DNA of 64,000 bases from Streptomyces sp. NBC_01717. Lineage in GTDB: Bacteria > Actinomycetota > Actinomycetes > Streptomycetales > Streptomycetaceae. Positions 1 to 8,258 of this stretch are shown here, piece after piece. Within the stretch, counting starts at the first letter, position 1. Every line of letters starts with the position of its first letter. A program made the position numbers and the translations under genes. The notes beneath the pieces are model-generated. The model saw only the letters and a list, made by a program, of their open reading frames with translations. It had not been told where the DNA came from and did not search any database. Location of the stretch: NCBI RefSeq assembly GCF_036248255.1, contig NZ_CP109178.1:3596001-3660000 (forward strand), in the 5' to 3' direction.

Positions 1-1288
1 CGCGCAGGCCGCGCTGGGCCTCGCCCCCGCCGCGGCGGCGCAGGTCGTCACGGCGGCGGCCGCCGAGACCGCCCGCTACGACGTCCGGGATCTCGCGCTG
101 CGCGCCCGCTCCGGCGGCAACCCCGTCATCCCGCTCGTCGCCGACCTGACCGCGGCCGTCGCCGAGCACGACCGGCAGGCCGCCGCCCATGTGCACCGCG
201 GCGCCACCAGCCAGGACATCCTGGACACGGCCGCCATGCTGGTCGCCGCCCGCGCCCTGGAACCCGTCCTCGCCGACCTCGGACGCGCGGCCGGCGCCCT
301 GGCACGGCTCGCCGCCGAGCACCGCGACACACCGATCGCCGGACGCACGCTCACCCAGCACGCGGTGCCCACCACCTTCGGCCTCAAGGCCGCCGGCTGG
401 CGCTCGCTGGTGCTCGACGCCCGCGAACGCCTCGCGGCCGTCCGGGCAGCGCTGCCCGCGCAACTCGGCGGAGCGGCCGGCACCCTGGCGGCCTTTCACG
501 CCTTCGCCGAGGCCGACGGCTCGACCGCCGACCCGGATCCCGGCCCGGACCTGGGCCTGCGACTGCTCGCCGGCTACGCCGCCGAGGCCGGACTGGCAGA
601 GCCCACGCTGCCCTGGCACACCCTGCGCACCCCCGTCGCCGACCTGGCCGGCGCGCTCGCCTTCACCGCCGGAGCACTCGGCAAACTCGCGGCGGACGTC
701 CTGCTGATGTCCCGTACGGAGATCGGCGAACTCGGCGAGAGCAGCGGCGGCGGCTCCTCCGCCATGCCGCACAAGGCCAACCCGGTCCGCGCCACGCTGA
801 TCGCCGCCGCGGCCCGACAGGTCCCCGCCCTCGCGTCCGTGCTCTACGCCGGGCTCGCCGCCGAGGACGAACGCCCGGCCGGCGCCTGGCACGCCGAGTG
901 GCAGCCCCTGCGCCAGGCCCTGCGCCTGGTCGGCGGAGCCGCCCGCGACGCCGCCGAACTGGCCGAAGGCCTGCGCGTCCACCCGAACCGGATGCGCGAC
1001 AACCTCGACGCCACCGACGGCCTGATCATCAGCGAGCGGCTCGCCGCGGTGCTGGCGGCCCTGATCGGCCGGGGCGAGGCCAGGCAGGCGCTGTCCCGGG
1101 CCTCTCGCCGCGCCGTCGAGCAGGGCATGGAACTCGACGAGGCGCTCCGGCAGGAGCCCGGCATCGCCGGCGCCCTCCCGCAGGACCGGCTGCGCGCACT
1201 GACCGACCCGACACGGTACGCGGGCTCCTCGGGCGCCCTCGTGGACCGCGCCCTGCGCCGCACCGGCGCCGCCCAGAACCCGATCTGA
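1..1288 (+). CDS. pcaB: 3-carboxy-cis,cis-muconate cycloisomerase (5' end outside window)
   Basis: The reading frame is already open at base 2 and gives about 428 residues before the TGA at 1286-1288, so the true start lies upstream of the window. The product belongs to the fumarase/aspartase superfamily: the signature GSSAMPHKANP is at about 752-784, with the upstream block HRGATSQDILDT (about 191-226) where this family has its substrate-binding TSQD motif. PcaB cycloisomerises 3-carboxymuconate to 4-carboxymuconolactone in the protocatechuate branch of the beta-ketoadipate pathway, in the cytoplasm. The next gene encodes the following two steps, which supports PcaB rather than adenylosuccinate lyase or argininosuccinate lyase. 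The 3' end runs into a decayed 33-bp tandem repeat. Confidence 0.93.
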   Translation, partial: AQAALGLAPAAAAQVVTAAAAETARYDVRDLALRARSGGNPVIPLVADLTAAVAEHDRQAAAHVHRGATSQDILDTAAMLVAARALEPVLADLGRAAGALARLAAEHRDTPIAGRTLTQHAVPTTFGLKAAGWRSLVLDARERLAAVRAALPAQLGGAAGTLAAFHAFAEADGSTADPDPGPDLGLRLLAGYAAEAGLAEPTLPWHTLRTPVADLAGALAFTAGALGKLAADVLLMSRTEIGELGESSGGGSSAMPHKANPVRATLIAAAARQVPALASVLYAGLAAEDERPAGAWHAEWQPLRQALRLVGGAARDAAELAEGLRVHPNRMRDNLDATDGLIISERLAAVLAALIGRGEARQALSRASRRAVEQGMELDEALRQEPGIAGALPQDRLRALTDPTRYAGSSGALVDRALRRTGAAQNPI

Positions 1289-1379
1289 CACGGCGTCCGC
1301 GCTGCGCAGGACTCGATCTGACGCAGCATCGGTGTCGTCCGGGCCCCGATCTGATAGAGCGTCGGACATCGACGGCGCC
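1281..1379 (+). repeat. three imperfect 33-bp tandem repeats over the pcaB stop
   Basis: CGATCTGA recurs at 1281, 1314 and 1347, exactly 33 bp (11 codons) apart, so three TGA stops lie in the same frame at 1286, 1319 and 1352. The remainder of each unit is only loosely conserved. This looks like an old tandem duplication of the last pcaB codons and stop. It sits in the 188-bp pcaB-pcaL gap, which otherwise holds only the pcaL ribosome binding site. Confidence 0.6.
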
Positions 1380-1476
1380 GGGCAGCCCCCTGCCCCACCG
1401 CACCGGCCGGCGGCCGCGGCCGTCCGCGCCCCACCGCCCGCCGGGCGGCCCTGTACCACCAGCACGAGGAGACCGC

Positions 1477-2649
1477 ATGAGCACTTCTGCCCCCGCGCAG
1501 CATCTGCTGCACCACCGTGTGGACGGCCGGGACTCCGCCCCGCCGCTGATCCTGGGCCCTTCGCTCGGCACCTCGCTGGCCGTGTGGGACCCGCAGACCC
1601 CGTCGCTGGCCCGGACCCGCCGAGTGGTGCGCTGGGACCTGCCCGGCCACGGCGGCTCCCCGGCCGGCCTGCTGCCCGACGGAGGCACCGTCGCCGACCT
1701 CGGGCAGCTCGTCCTCGGCCTCGCCGACGCACTCGGCATCGAGGAGTTCGGCTACGCCGGTATCTCGCTCGGCGGCGCCGTCGGCACCTGGCTCGCCGTG
1801 CACCACCCCGAGCGGGTCACCTCGCTCGTGATCCTCTGTTCCTCGGCCCACTTCGGACCGCCGGAGGGCTGGTCCGACCGCGCGGCGCTGGTGCGCGCCG
1901 AGGGCACCGGCCCGGTCGCGGAGACCGCCCCCGCCCGCTGGTTCACCCCGTCCTCCGCGGCCTCCCCGGCCGCACGGGCGATGGTCGCCGACCTGTCCGC
2001 GGCCGATCCCCGGGCCTACGCCGGGCTCTGCGACGCACTCGCCGACCTCGACCTGCGCGCCGAGCTGTCTCGTATCACCGCACCGACCCTGGTCGTCGCG
2101 GGCCGCGAGGACCTGGCGACGCCCGTCGCACACGCCCGCGAGCTGGCCGACGGCATCCCCGGCGCGGCCCTGACCGAGGTGGCGCACGCCGCGCACCTCG
2201 CCAACGTCGAGCGTCCGGTGCCCGTGCTGGCCGCCCTGCTGGGACACTTCGCGGCCGATGCCGCACCGCCTGCCGACGACGCCTCCCGGCACGACGCCGG
2301 TATGGCCGTGCGCCGCGCCGTGCTCGGCGACGAGCACGTCGACCGGGCGATCACCCGCACCACCGACTTCACCGCCGGTTTCCAGGACTTCATCACCCGC
2401 TACGCATGGGGCGAGATCTGGACCCGGCCCGGGCTGAGCCGCAGAACCCGCAGCTGCATCACCCTCACCGCGCTGGTGGCCCACGGCCACCACGAGGAAC
2501 TGGCCATGCATGTACGGGCCGCGCGGCGCAACGGTCTCACCCCCGAGGAGATCCAGGAAGTGCTGCTCCAGTCGGCCGTCTACTGCGGCGTGCCCGCGGC
2601 GAACGCCGCTTTCGCCATCGCGAACCGCATTCTCGAAGAGGAGAACTGA
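1477..2649 (+). CDS. pcaL: fused 3-oxoadipate enol-lactonase / 4-carboxymuconolactone decarboxylase
   Basis: This 390-aa protein joins two consecutive beta-ketoadipate enzymes. Residues 1 to about 255 are an alpha/beta hydrolase (PcaD): the nucleophile elbow GISLGG is at about residues 92-97, with an Asp in VVAGREDLATP and a His in HAAHLAN. Residues from about 265 to the end are the carboxymuconolactone decarboxylase domain (PcaC), with the typical helical segment RSCITLTALVAHGHHEEL. Such fusions are known as PcaL in Rhodococcus and Streptomyces. The ATG at 1477 follows ACGAGGA. The gene lies downstream of pcaB and ends 5 nt before pobA, so the three are probably co-transcribed. Together the domains convert 4-carboxymuconolactone to 3-oxoadipate. 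Confidence 0.93.
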   Translation: MSTSAPAQHLLHHRVDGRDSAPPLILGPSLGTSLAVWDPQTPSLARTRRVVRWDLPGHGGSPAGLLPDGGTVADLGQLVLGLADALGIEEFGYAGISLGGAVGTWLAVHHPERVTSLVILCSSAHFGPPEGWSDRAALVRAEGTGPVAETAPARWFTPSSAASPAARAMVADLSAADPRAYAGLCDALADLDLRAELSRITAPTLVVAGREDLATPVAHARELADGIPGAALTEVAHAAHLANVERPVPVLAALLGHFAADAAPPADDASRHDAGMAVRRAVLGDEHVDRAITRTTDFTAGFQDFITRYAWGEIWTRPGLSRRTRSCITLTALVAHGHHEELAMHVRAARRNGLTPEEIQEVLLQSAVYCGVPAANAAFAIANRILEEEN

Positions 2650-2654
2650 CCGCC

Positions 2655-3833
2655 ATGGACCACACCACCGTCGCCATCGTCGGCGGCGGCCCCGCGGGGC
2701 TGCTGCTCGCCCGGCTCCTGCACAACTCCGGCATCGACTGCGTCGTTCTGGAGAGCCGGGACCGCACCTACGTCGAGCAGCGCCAGCGCGCCGGCATCCT
2801 CGAGCAGAGCACGGTCGACGTGCTGCGGGAGTCCGGTGCAGGCGAGCGACTGGACCGCGAGGGCATCGTCCACGACGGCATCGAGCTGCGCTGGAACCGC
2901 CGGGCACAGCGCATCGACTTCCCGTCGCTCACCGGCGGCCGCAAGGTGTGGGTCTACGCCCAGACCGAGGTCGTCAAGGACCTGATCGCCCTTCAGGTGG
3001 CGGACGGCGCCCCGCTGCTGTTCGAGGCCCAGGTGAACGAGGTCGTCGGAGCCGACACCGACCGGCCCGTCATCCACTACACCCACCAGGGCCAGGACAG
3101 GACACTCGGGTGCGACTACGTCGTGGGCTGCGACGGGTTCCACGGCGTGACCCGCAAGGCGGTCCCGGACGGCGTCATGAGCGCCTTCGAGCGGGTCTAC
3201 CCCTACTCGTGGTTCGGCATCCTGGCCGACGTCCCGCCGTCCTGCGACGAGCTGATCTACGCCCACTCGCCGCGCGGCTTCGCCCTGCACAGCATGCGCT
3301 CGGCCACGGTCAGCCGGCTCTATCTGCAGGTCCCGAACGGCACCGATCCGGCCGACTGGCCGGACGACCGGATATGGGACGAGCTCGACGCCCGTTTCGC
3401 CACCGACGGCGACTGGCGGCTCGAACGCGGCCCGATCACCTCCAAGGCCGTGCTGCCGATGCGCAGCTTCGTCACCGAGCCCATGCGCTGGGGCCGGGTC
3501 TTCCTGGCCGGCGACGCCGCGCACATCGTGCCGCCCACCGGTGCCAAGGGGCTCAACCTCGCGGTCTCCGACGTCGTCGTGCTCGCCCGGGCCTTTGCGC
3601 ACCTGAAGGACAGCGGCTCCAGCGGGCTGCTCGACGAGTACTCGGACACCTGTCTGCGCCGGGTGTGGCGCGCGGAGCACTTCTCGTACTTCATGACGAC
3701 GACCCTGCACACCGACCCGGGCCAGAGCGCATTCGAGACCCGGCTCCAGGTCTCCCAGCTGGACCGCGTGTCGTCGTCCCGGCACGCGGCCGCGGAGCTC
3801 GCCGAGAACTACGCGGGCCTGCACATCGGTTGA
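2655..3833 (+). CDS. pobA: 4-hydroxybenzoate 3-monooxygenase
   Basis: A 392-aa class A flavoprotein hydroxylase, close to the usual length of about 394. The FAD-binding GGGPAG is at residues 10-15, the DG motif is GCDGFHG (about residue 158), and the GD motif with ribityl contacts is FLAGDAAHIVPPTGAKGLN (about 282-300). It hydroxylates 4-hydroxybenzoate to protocatechuate with NAD(P)H and O2, feeding the pca pathway encoded just upstream. The ATG is 5 nt after the pcaL stop, which suggests translational coupling. Cofactor preference (NADH versus NADPH) cannot be read reliably here. Confidence 0.95.
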   Translation: MDHTTVAIVGGGPAGLLLARLLHNSGIDCVVLESRDRTYVEQRQRAGILEQSTVDVLRESGAGERLDREGIVHDGIELRWNRRAQRIDFPSLTGGRKVWVYAQTEVVKDLIALQVADGAPLLFEAQVNEVVGADTDRPVIHYTHQGQDRTLGCDYVVGCDGFHGVTRKAVPDGVMSAFERVYPYSWFGILADVPPSCDELIYAHSPRGFALHSMRSATVSRLYLQVPNGTDPADWPDDRIWDELDARFATDGDWRLERGPITSKAVLPMRSFVTEPMRWGRVFLAGDAAHIVPPTGAKGLNLAVSDVVVLARAFAHLKDSGSSGLLDEYSDTCLRRVWRAEHFSYFMTTTLHTDPGQSAFETRLQVSQLDRVSSSRHAAAELAENYAGLHIG

Positions 3834-3851
3834 GCTCCTGCGGACGCAGCG

Positions 3852-3883
3852 GCGGTGCGGGGCCGAAGAACGCCGCGCACCGC
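3852..3883 (+). terminator. possible hairpin after pobA
   Basis: GCGGTGCG (3852-3859) pairs with CGCACCGC (3876-3883) across a 16-nt loop, 19 nt after the pobA stop. There is no U-tract. It could end the pca-pob transcript before the regulator gene, but the loop is long and GC content is high, so this is weak. Confidence 0.3.
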
Positions 3884-4025
3884 GGACGTTGCCCGGGCGC
3901 GGCCGCCCATCACCACCTCGTCGGCGCAGGTGGAGCGGGTGCGCAGGGCCCGGCCGCCCCGCGCGGCCGCAGGGTCCGGCGGGTACGGTTTCCGCACACC
4001 CCGGAGGCTCGACGAGGAGGACCGC

Positions 4026-5720
4026 ATGCCGCATGCCGCGACCGCACCCGAGGCGGACGCCGCAGCACCCGGCAGCGAGCCGGTCGGACCGCTGGAGCGC
4101 GGTCTTGCCGTGCTGCGCGCCCTGGCCGCCCGCCCCGGACCGCGGATGCGCCCCGGCGATCTGGTCCGCGCCACCGGCCTGGCACGCTCCACCGTCGACC
4201 GCATCGTCGCCACCCTCACCCACCTGGGATATCTGCGCGTCGAGGACGACCGCGACGTGCTGCTCGCACCGCGCCTGATGGAGCTGGGCAATGCCTACCT
4301 CACCTGCTGCGGTCTCCCCGACGCCCTGGAACCGCTCGCCGTCGCGTTGGCCGACGAGCTGGACGAGTCGGTCTCCCTCGCGGTGCCGGACGGCGCCGGG
4401 GTGCGGTTCATCAGCCAGTCCACCCGGCGGCGCACCATGGCGCTGGCCTTCCAGATCGGTGACCTGCTGCCCGCCGAGCGGTGCGCCCCGGGCGCCCTCT
4501 TCGCCTCCGACTGGGGCCCCGAGCAGCAAGCCGACTGGCGCGCCCGGCTGCGCGACGACCCCCGTGACGCCGGCTTCCCCGCCGTTCCGCCCCGCTCGGC
4601 GCCACCGGCCCCCGGCGAGGTGGAGTCGGCCTTCCGGCAGCGGGTGGCCAACGCCCGTGGCGCCGGCTGGGCCGCCGACGACCAGCTGATCGAGCCCGGT
4701 CTGGTCGCCGTCGCGGTCCCCGTGCACGCCCCCGACGGCAGCACGGTGTGCGCGCTCAGCGTGGTCAGTCACACCAGCAGGCACAGCGCCCGGTCGCTGG
4801 CCGAGCACGCCCTGCCCCGGCTGCGGGAGTACGGGGCGCGGATGGAGGCGGCACTGGCCTCCCCCGCACCGGCGGCCACGCCGCCCGCGCCCGGCGGCCC
4901 GGACACCTCGCGCGCCGCCAAGGCGGAACTGGGTCCGGAATTCCTGCAGTCGCTGACCCGGGGGCTGGCCGTGCTCACCGCGCTGGGATCAGCACCTGGT
5001 GGGCTGACCCTGTCCGGCGCTGCGGAGGCCACCGGCCTGGCCCGCGCCACCGCCCGTCGGGCGCTGCTCTCCCTCCAGCAGCTGGGGTACGCGGCCCCTG
5101 CCGGTGAGGGACGACGTTTCACGCTGCTGCCCACGGTGCTGGAACTGGGCTATGCCCGGCTCTCCCGGCTGAGCTTCGCGGAGATCGCGCAGCCCCATCT
5201 GGCCCGGCTGGTGGAGCAGGTCCACGACTCGGCGTCCGTCGCGGTGCTGGCCGACGACGACATCATGTACGTCGCCCGGGTGCACACCGTACGCATCATG
5301 AGTGTCAACATCACGGTCGGCACCCGCTTCCCGGCGTACGCCACCTCCATGGGCCGGGTGCTGCTTGCCGGTCTGCCCGAGCGGGAGGCGGCCGAGCGGC
5401 TGGCCCGCGCCTTGGTGCGGCCGCTGACGCGGTTCACCCGGGTCGACGCCGCCGATCTCGCCGAGGCCGTGGCACAGGCACGACGGGACGGTCACGCCCT
5501 GGTGGACCAGGAGCTGGAGGAGGGGCTGCGGTCGATCGCGGTGCCGGTGCACGACCGCACCGGCCGGGTGGTCGCCGCCGTGAACGTCTCCACCCACGCC
5601 AGCCGGGGCACCCTGGACGCCGTGCGGCGAGCGGTGCTGCCCGCGCTCACGGCGGCGGCGGCCGCGATCGAGGAGGACCTGGCGGTCGTGACGGAGCGGA
5701 TCCGGCTCGCGATCCCCTGA
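4026..5720 (+). CDS. double IclR-family regulator (PcaR-like, tandem repeat of the whole family fold)
   Basis: At 564 aa this is about twice the normal IclR length (about 250-270). Copy 1 (about 20-275) has a winged helix ATGLARSTVDRIVATLTHLG and an effector-binding domain. Copy 2 (about 305-555) repeats both: ATGLARATARRALLSLQQLG, then an effector domain with the well-conserved TSMGRVLLAGL and LEEGLRSIAVPV segments. Copy 2 looks closer to canonical PcaR/PcaU proteins; copy 1's effector domain has diverged. ATG 4026 follows GAGGAGG. Position after pcaB-pcaL-pobA suggests control of aromatic catabolism by protocatechuate or a pathway intermediate; this is inference. One chain with two DNA-binding domains could act as a covalent dimer. 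Confidence 0.87.
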   Translation: MPHAATAPEADAAAPGSEPVGPLERGLAVLRALAARPGPRMRPGDLVRATGLARSTVDRIVATLTHLGYLRVEDDRDVLLAPRLMELGNAYLTCCGLPDALEPLAVALADELDESVSLAVPDGAGVRFISQSTRRRTMALAFQIGDLLPAERCAPGALFASDWGPEQQADWRARLRDDPRDAGFPAVPPRSAPPAPGEVESAFRQRVANARGAGWAADDQLIEPGLVAVAVPVHAPDGSTVCALSVVSHTSRHSARSLAEHALPRLREYGARMEAALASPAPAATPPAPGGPDTSRAAKAELGPEFLQSLTRGLAVLTALGSAPGGLTLSGAAEATGLARATARRALLSLQQLGYAAPAGEGRRFTLLPTVLELGYARLSRLSFAEIAQPHLARLVEQVHDSASVAVLADDDIMYVARVHTVRIMSVNITVGTRFPAYATSMGRVLLAGLPEREAAERLARALVRPLTRFTRVDAADLAEAVAQARRDGHALVDQELEEGLRSIAVPVHDRTGRVVAAVNVSTHASRGTLDAVRRAVLPALTAAAAAIEEDLAVVTERIRLAIP

Positions 5721-5763
5721 CCGCGCCGGGCCGCGATCCCTTTGCGAGGTGTGTCGCCCACCC

Positions 5764-8133
5764 TCAGGGGAGTTCCGTGACCGTCCCCTCCAGCACCGCT
5801 GGGACCGGGCCCCCGTGGATGATCCCGAGGCGTTGTGTCGCCCGGGTCAGTGCGACGTACAGGTCGTTCAGACCGCGTGTCGAGCGGGCCAGGATCTCCG
5901 TCGGATCGGCGATGAGCACCGCGTCGAACTCCAGTCCCTTCGCCTGGCGCACCCCCAGCACCACCACCCGGCTCTCCAGGTCGGGCTCGTCCCCGTACAC
6001 CGCGTCCGGGACCGACTCGACGACCGCGGCGCCCAGTTCGTCGCGGCGGGCGTCGGGGACGAGTACCGCGAGCCGGCCGTCCTCCAGCACGGCGGCCTCC
6101 TTCGCAGCCCGGTCGGCGAGGGTGCGGGCCAGCAGGCCTGGCTCGGTGCGCATGCGCCACGGCTCCACCCCCGTCTCCCGCACCGAGCGTGGCAGCTGGA
6201 GCCCCGGGCCGAGCGCCGCGAGGACCTCCGTGGTGGATGCCATGATCTCGGCTGGGGTGCGGTAGTTGACCGTGAGGGACACCTGCCGCCACCGGTCGCC
6301 GACGTGCGGGGCGAGCGCGGACGCCCACGAAGAGGCACCCGCCGCGTCACCGGTCTGCGCGACGTCGCCGACCAGGGTCATGGAGCGGGTGGGGCAGCGC
6401 CGCATCAGCAGTCGCCAGGCCATCTGGGACAGCTCCTGCGCCTCGTCGACGATGATGTGCCCGAAGACCCAGTCCCGGTCGGCGAAGGCGCGTTCGGCGA
6501 CGGTGCGGACCATGCGTTCCTCGTGACGGTCGGCGAGCGTCTCGGCGTCGAGCATGCCCGTGAGGCTCTCCTCGTCCTCACCTTCGCCTGCCGCGAGGTC
6601 GAGGACGCCCTGCGCATACGCGACACCCTCCGCCCGCTCGGCCGCGGCGGCGGCCTCGGCCGCACGGTTGTCCTGACCGAGCAGTTCGCCGGTCTCGTCG
6701 AGCAGCGGCACGTCCGCGGCGGTCCAGCCGCCCCCCGGCGCCCGGTACAGCAACTCCCTTTCCGTGCGGGTCAGTTCATGTGCCGCCGAAGTAAGCCGCG
6801 TACGGTCGCCGTACAGGTCGGTCAGCAACTGCTGTGCGGTGAGCGGCGGCCACAGGGCGTCGACCGCCGCCCTTACGTCGGTGTCGGTGGCGAGCATCCG
6901 CCGTACGTCGGCGATGTCCTGCGCCTCGGTCCGTTCCTGGGCAGCGGCCGAGTCCTCCTCGCCGAGCAGCCCCGGCAGGGCGTCCAGGTCGGCGCGTACG
7001 GCACGGTCGAGGTCGGCCTCGGCCAGCACCTCGGCGATGTCCGCCTCCAGCCGGTCGGCGAGGTGGCGGGTGTCCTCGACGGACCGTCGGGCCAGCGCGG
7101 CGACGATCTCGCGCCGGAAGACGGGGGCGGCCCTGTTGTGCGGCAGCCTGGTTGCGCGGGCGACGTCGGCGGCGCGTACGCACTCCTGGTGGTCGAGGCG
7201 GACGACATCGCCGTCGAACTCGACCTCCAGCCCGGTGCCCGCAGGCACCTGCCGGTCCCGGACCGCCGCCGCGATCACGGCCGCCATCTCCGTACGCCCC
7301 TTGAGCTCGGCGGTCTCCGGCGGTTCGGTCCGGTCGGCGCGGACGCCCGGGAACAGCTCGCCGACGGTGGACAGCAGCACGCTGTTCTCGCCGAGACCGG
7401 GCAGCACCTGGCCGATGTACCCGATAAAGGTGGGGTTCGGTCCGACGACCAGCACGCCCCGGGAGGCCAGTTGCCGGTGCGTGTAGAGGAGATACGCGGC
7501 CCGGTGGAGCGCGACCGCGGTCTTGCCGGTGCCGGGGCCGCCCTGCACCACCAGGACCCCGCGGTGGTCGGAGCGGATGATCGCGTCCTGCTCGGCCTGG
7601 AGCGTGGCAACGATGTCGTGCATGCGGCCGGTGCGCCCGGCGTCGAGCGAGGCGAGCAGTGCGGCCTCCCCGGTCAGCTCGCCGACCGGCACCCCGTCGT
7701 GGTCGAGAACCTCGTCGTCGAGCCGGACGACCCGGTCCCCCCGGGTGGTGATGTGGCGGCGCTTGCGGACGCCGTGCGGGGCGGCGGGCGTGGCGACGTA
7801 GAAGGGGCGGGCGGCGGGTGCGCGCCAGTCCAGCAGCAGCGGATCGTCGTCGGCGGACTCGGCGGGCAGTCCGACGCGCCCGATGTAGTGCCGATCGCCG
7901 TCCCGCAGATCGAGCCGCCCGAAGCAGAGCCCGTTCTCGGCGGCGTCGTACCGCGCGACCTGCGCGGCGTACCGGCCGGCGGCGGCCTCGCGCTCCAGCC
8001 GCCCCTGCCGGGTCCCGCCGGTCTCCCGGAGGACGCCGGTCAGCTGGTGCCGGGCGTCGTCGCGGAGGGTCTCCACGCGGGCGTGGAGCATGTCGAGGTG
8101 GTCCTGCTCGTGTGCGATCTCAGCTGTCGACAA
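5764..8133 (-). CDS. HelD/HelR-like superfamily 1 ATPase (RNA polymerase-associated)
   Basis: About 789 aa from a TTG at 8133, which has AGGGAG 11 nt upstream; an in-frame TTG at 8175 would add 14 residues but has no ribosome binding site. The N-terminus (AEIAHEQDHLDMLHARVE) is a predicted coiled coil, followed by LDWRAPAARPFY, a hallmark of HelD proteins. Walker A GGPGTGKT is at about 198-205, Walker B-like IIVDEAQEL follows, and SF1 helicase motifs continue to the C-terminus. HelD-family ATPases remodel or recycle RNA polymerase; the actinobacterial HelR branch protects it from rifamycins. Which branch this is cannot be settled by eye. It lies 125 nt downstream of a ribosomal protection gene on the same strand and may share its transcript. 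Confidence 0.85.
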   Translation of the reverse strand: MSTAEIAHEQDHLDMLHARVETLRDDARHQLTGVLRETGGTRQGRLEREAAAGRYAAQVARYDAAENGLCFGRLDLRDGDRHYIGRVGLPAESADDDPLLLDWRAPAARPFYVATPAAPHGVRKRRHITTRGDRVVRLDDEVLDHDGVPVGELTGEAALLASLDAGRTGRMHDIVATLQAEQDAIIRSDHRGVLVVQGGPGTGKTAVALHRAAYLLYTHRQLASRGVLVVGPNPTFIGYIGQVLPGLGENSVLLSTVGELFPGVRADRTEPPETAELKGRTEMAAVIAAAVRDRQVPAGTGLEVEFDGDVVRLDHQECVRAADVARATRLPHNRAAPVFRREIVAALARRSVEDTRHLADRLEADIAEVLAEADLDRAVRADLDALPGLLGEEDSAAAQERTEAQDIADVRRMLATDTDVRAAVDALWPPLTAQQLLTDLYGDRTRLTSAAHELTRTERELLYRAPGGGWTAADVPLLDETGELLGQDNRAAEAAAAAERAEGVAYAQGVLDLAAGEGEDEESLTGMLDAETLADRHEERMVRTVAERAFADRDWVFGHIIVDEAQELSQMAWRLLMRRCPTRSMTLVGDVAQTGDAAGASSWASALAPHVGDRWRQVSLTVNYRTPAEIMASTTEVLAALGPGLQLPRSVRETGVEPWRMRTEPGLLARTLADRAAKEAAVLEDGRLAVLVPDARRDELGAAVVESVPDAVYGDEPDLESRVVVLGVRQAKGLEFDAVLIADPTEILARSTRGLNDLYVALTRATQRLGIIHGGPVPAVLEGTVTELP

Positions 8134-8212
8134 AGGTGCACTGGCTCCCTGCGGGCGGTGTCGGGCGGCAGCCAAGGGTGCCCTACATCGGGACGGAAGG
8201 GGAGCCGCGCAG

Positions 8213-8231
8213 GTCCGGCGGTACGCCGGAC
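8213..8231. promoter_or_regulatory. inverted repeat between ribosomal protection gene and HelD gene
   Basis: GTCCGGC (8213-8219), spacer GGTAC, GCCGGAC (8225-8231): a perfect 7-bp inverted repeat 80 nt upstream of the HelD start and 27 nt after the preceding gene's stop. It could be an operator, an intercistronic hairpin or a weak terminator. It does not resemble the rifamycin-associated element known upstream of helR genes. Confidence 0.35.
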
Positions 8232-8258
8232 TCGGACCCCCTCCCGCCCCGGCACCGG

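Noticed and set aside
844..2907. 687-residue open frame on the minus strand opposite pcaB/pcaL
   Set aside because: Arg/Gly/Ala-rich antisense shadow typical of high-GC DNA; the plus strand holds clear enzymes.
8176..8258. Possible rifamycin-associated element upstream of the HelD gene
   Set aside because: The inverted repeat found (GTCCGGC/GCCGGAC) does not match the known element, so rifamycin induction is not claimed.
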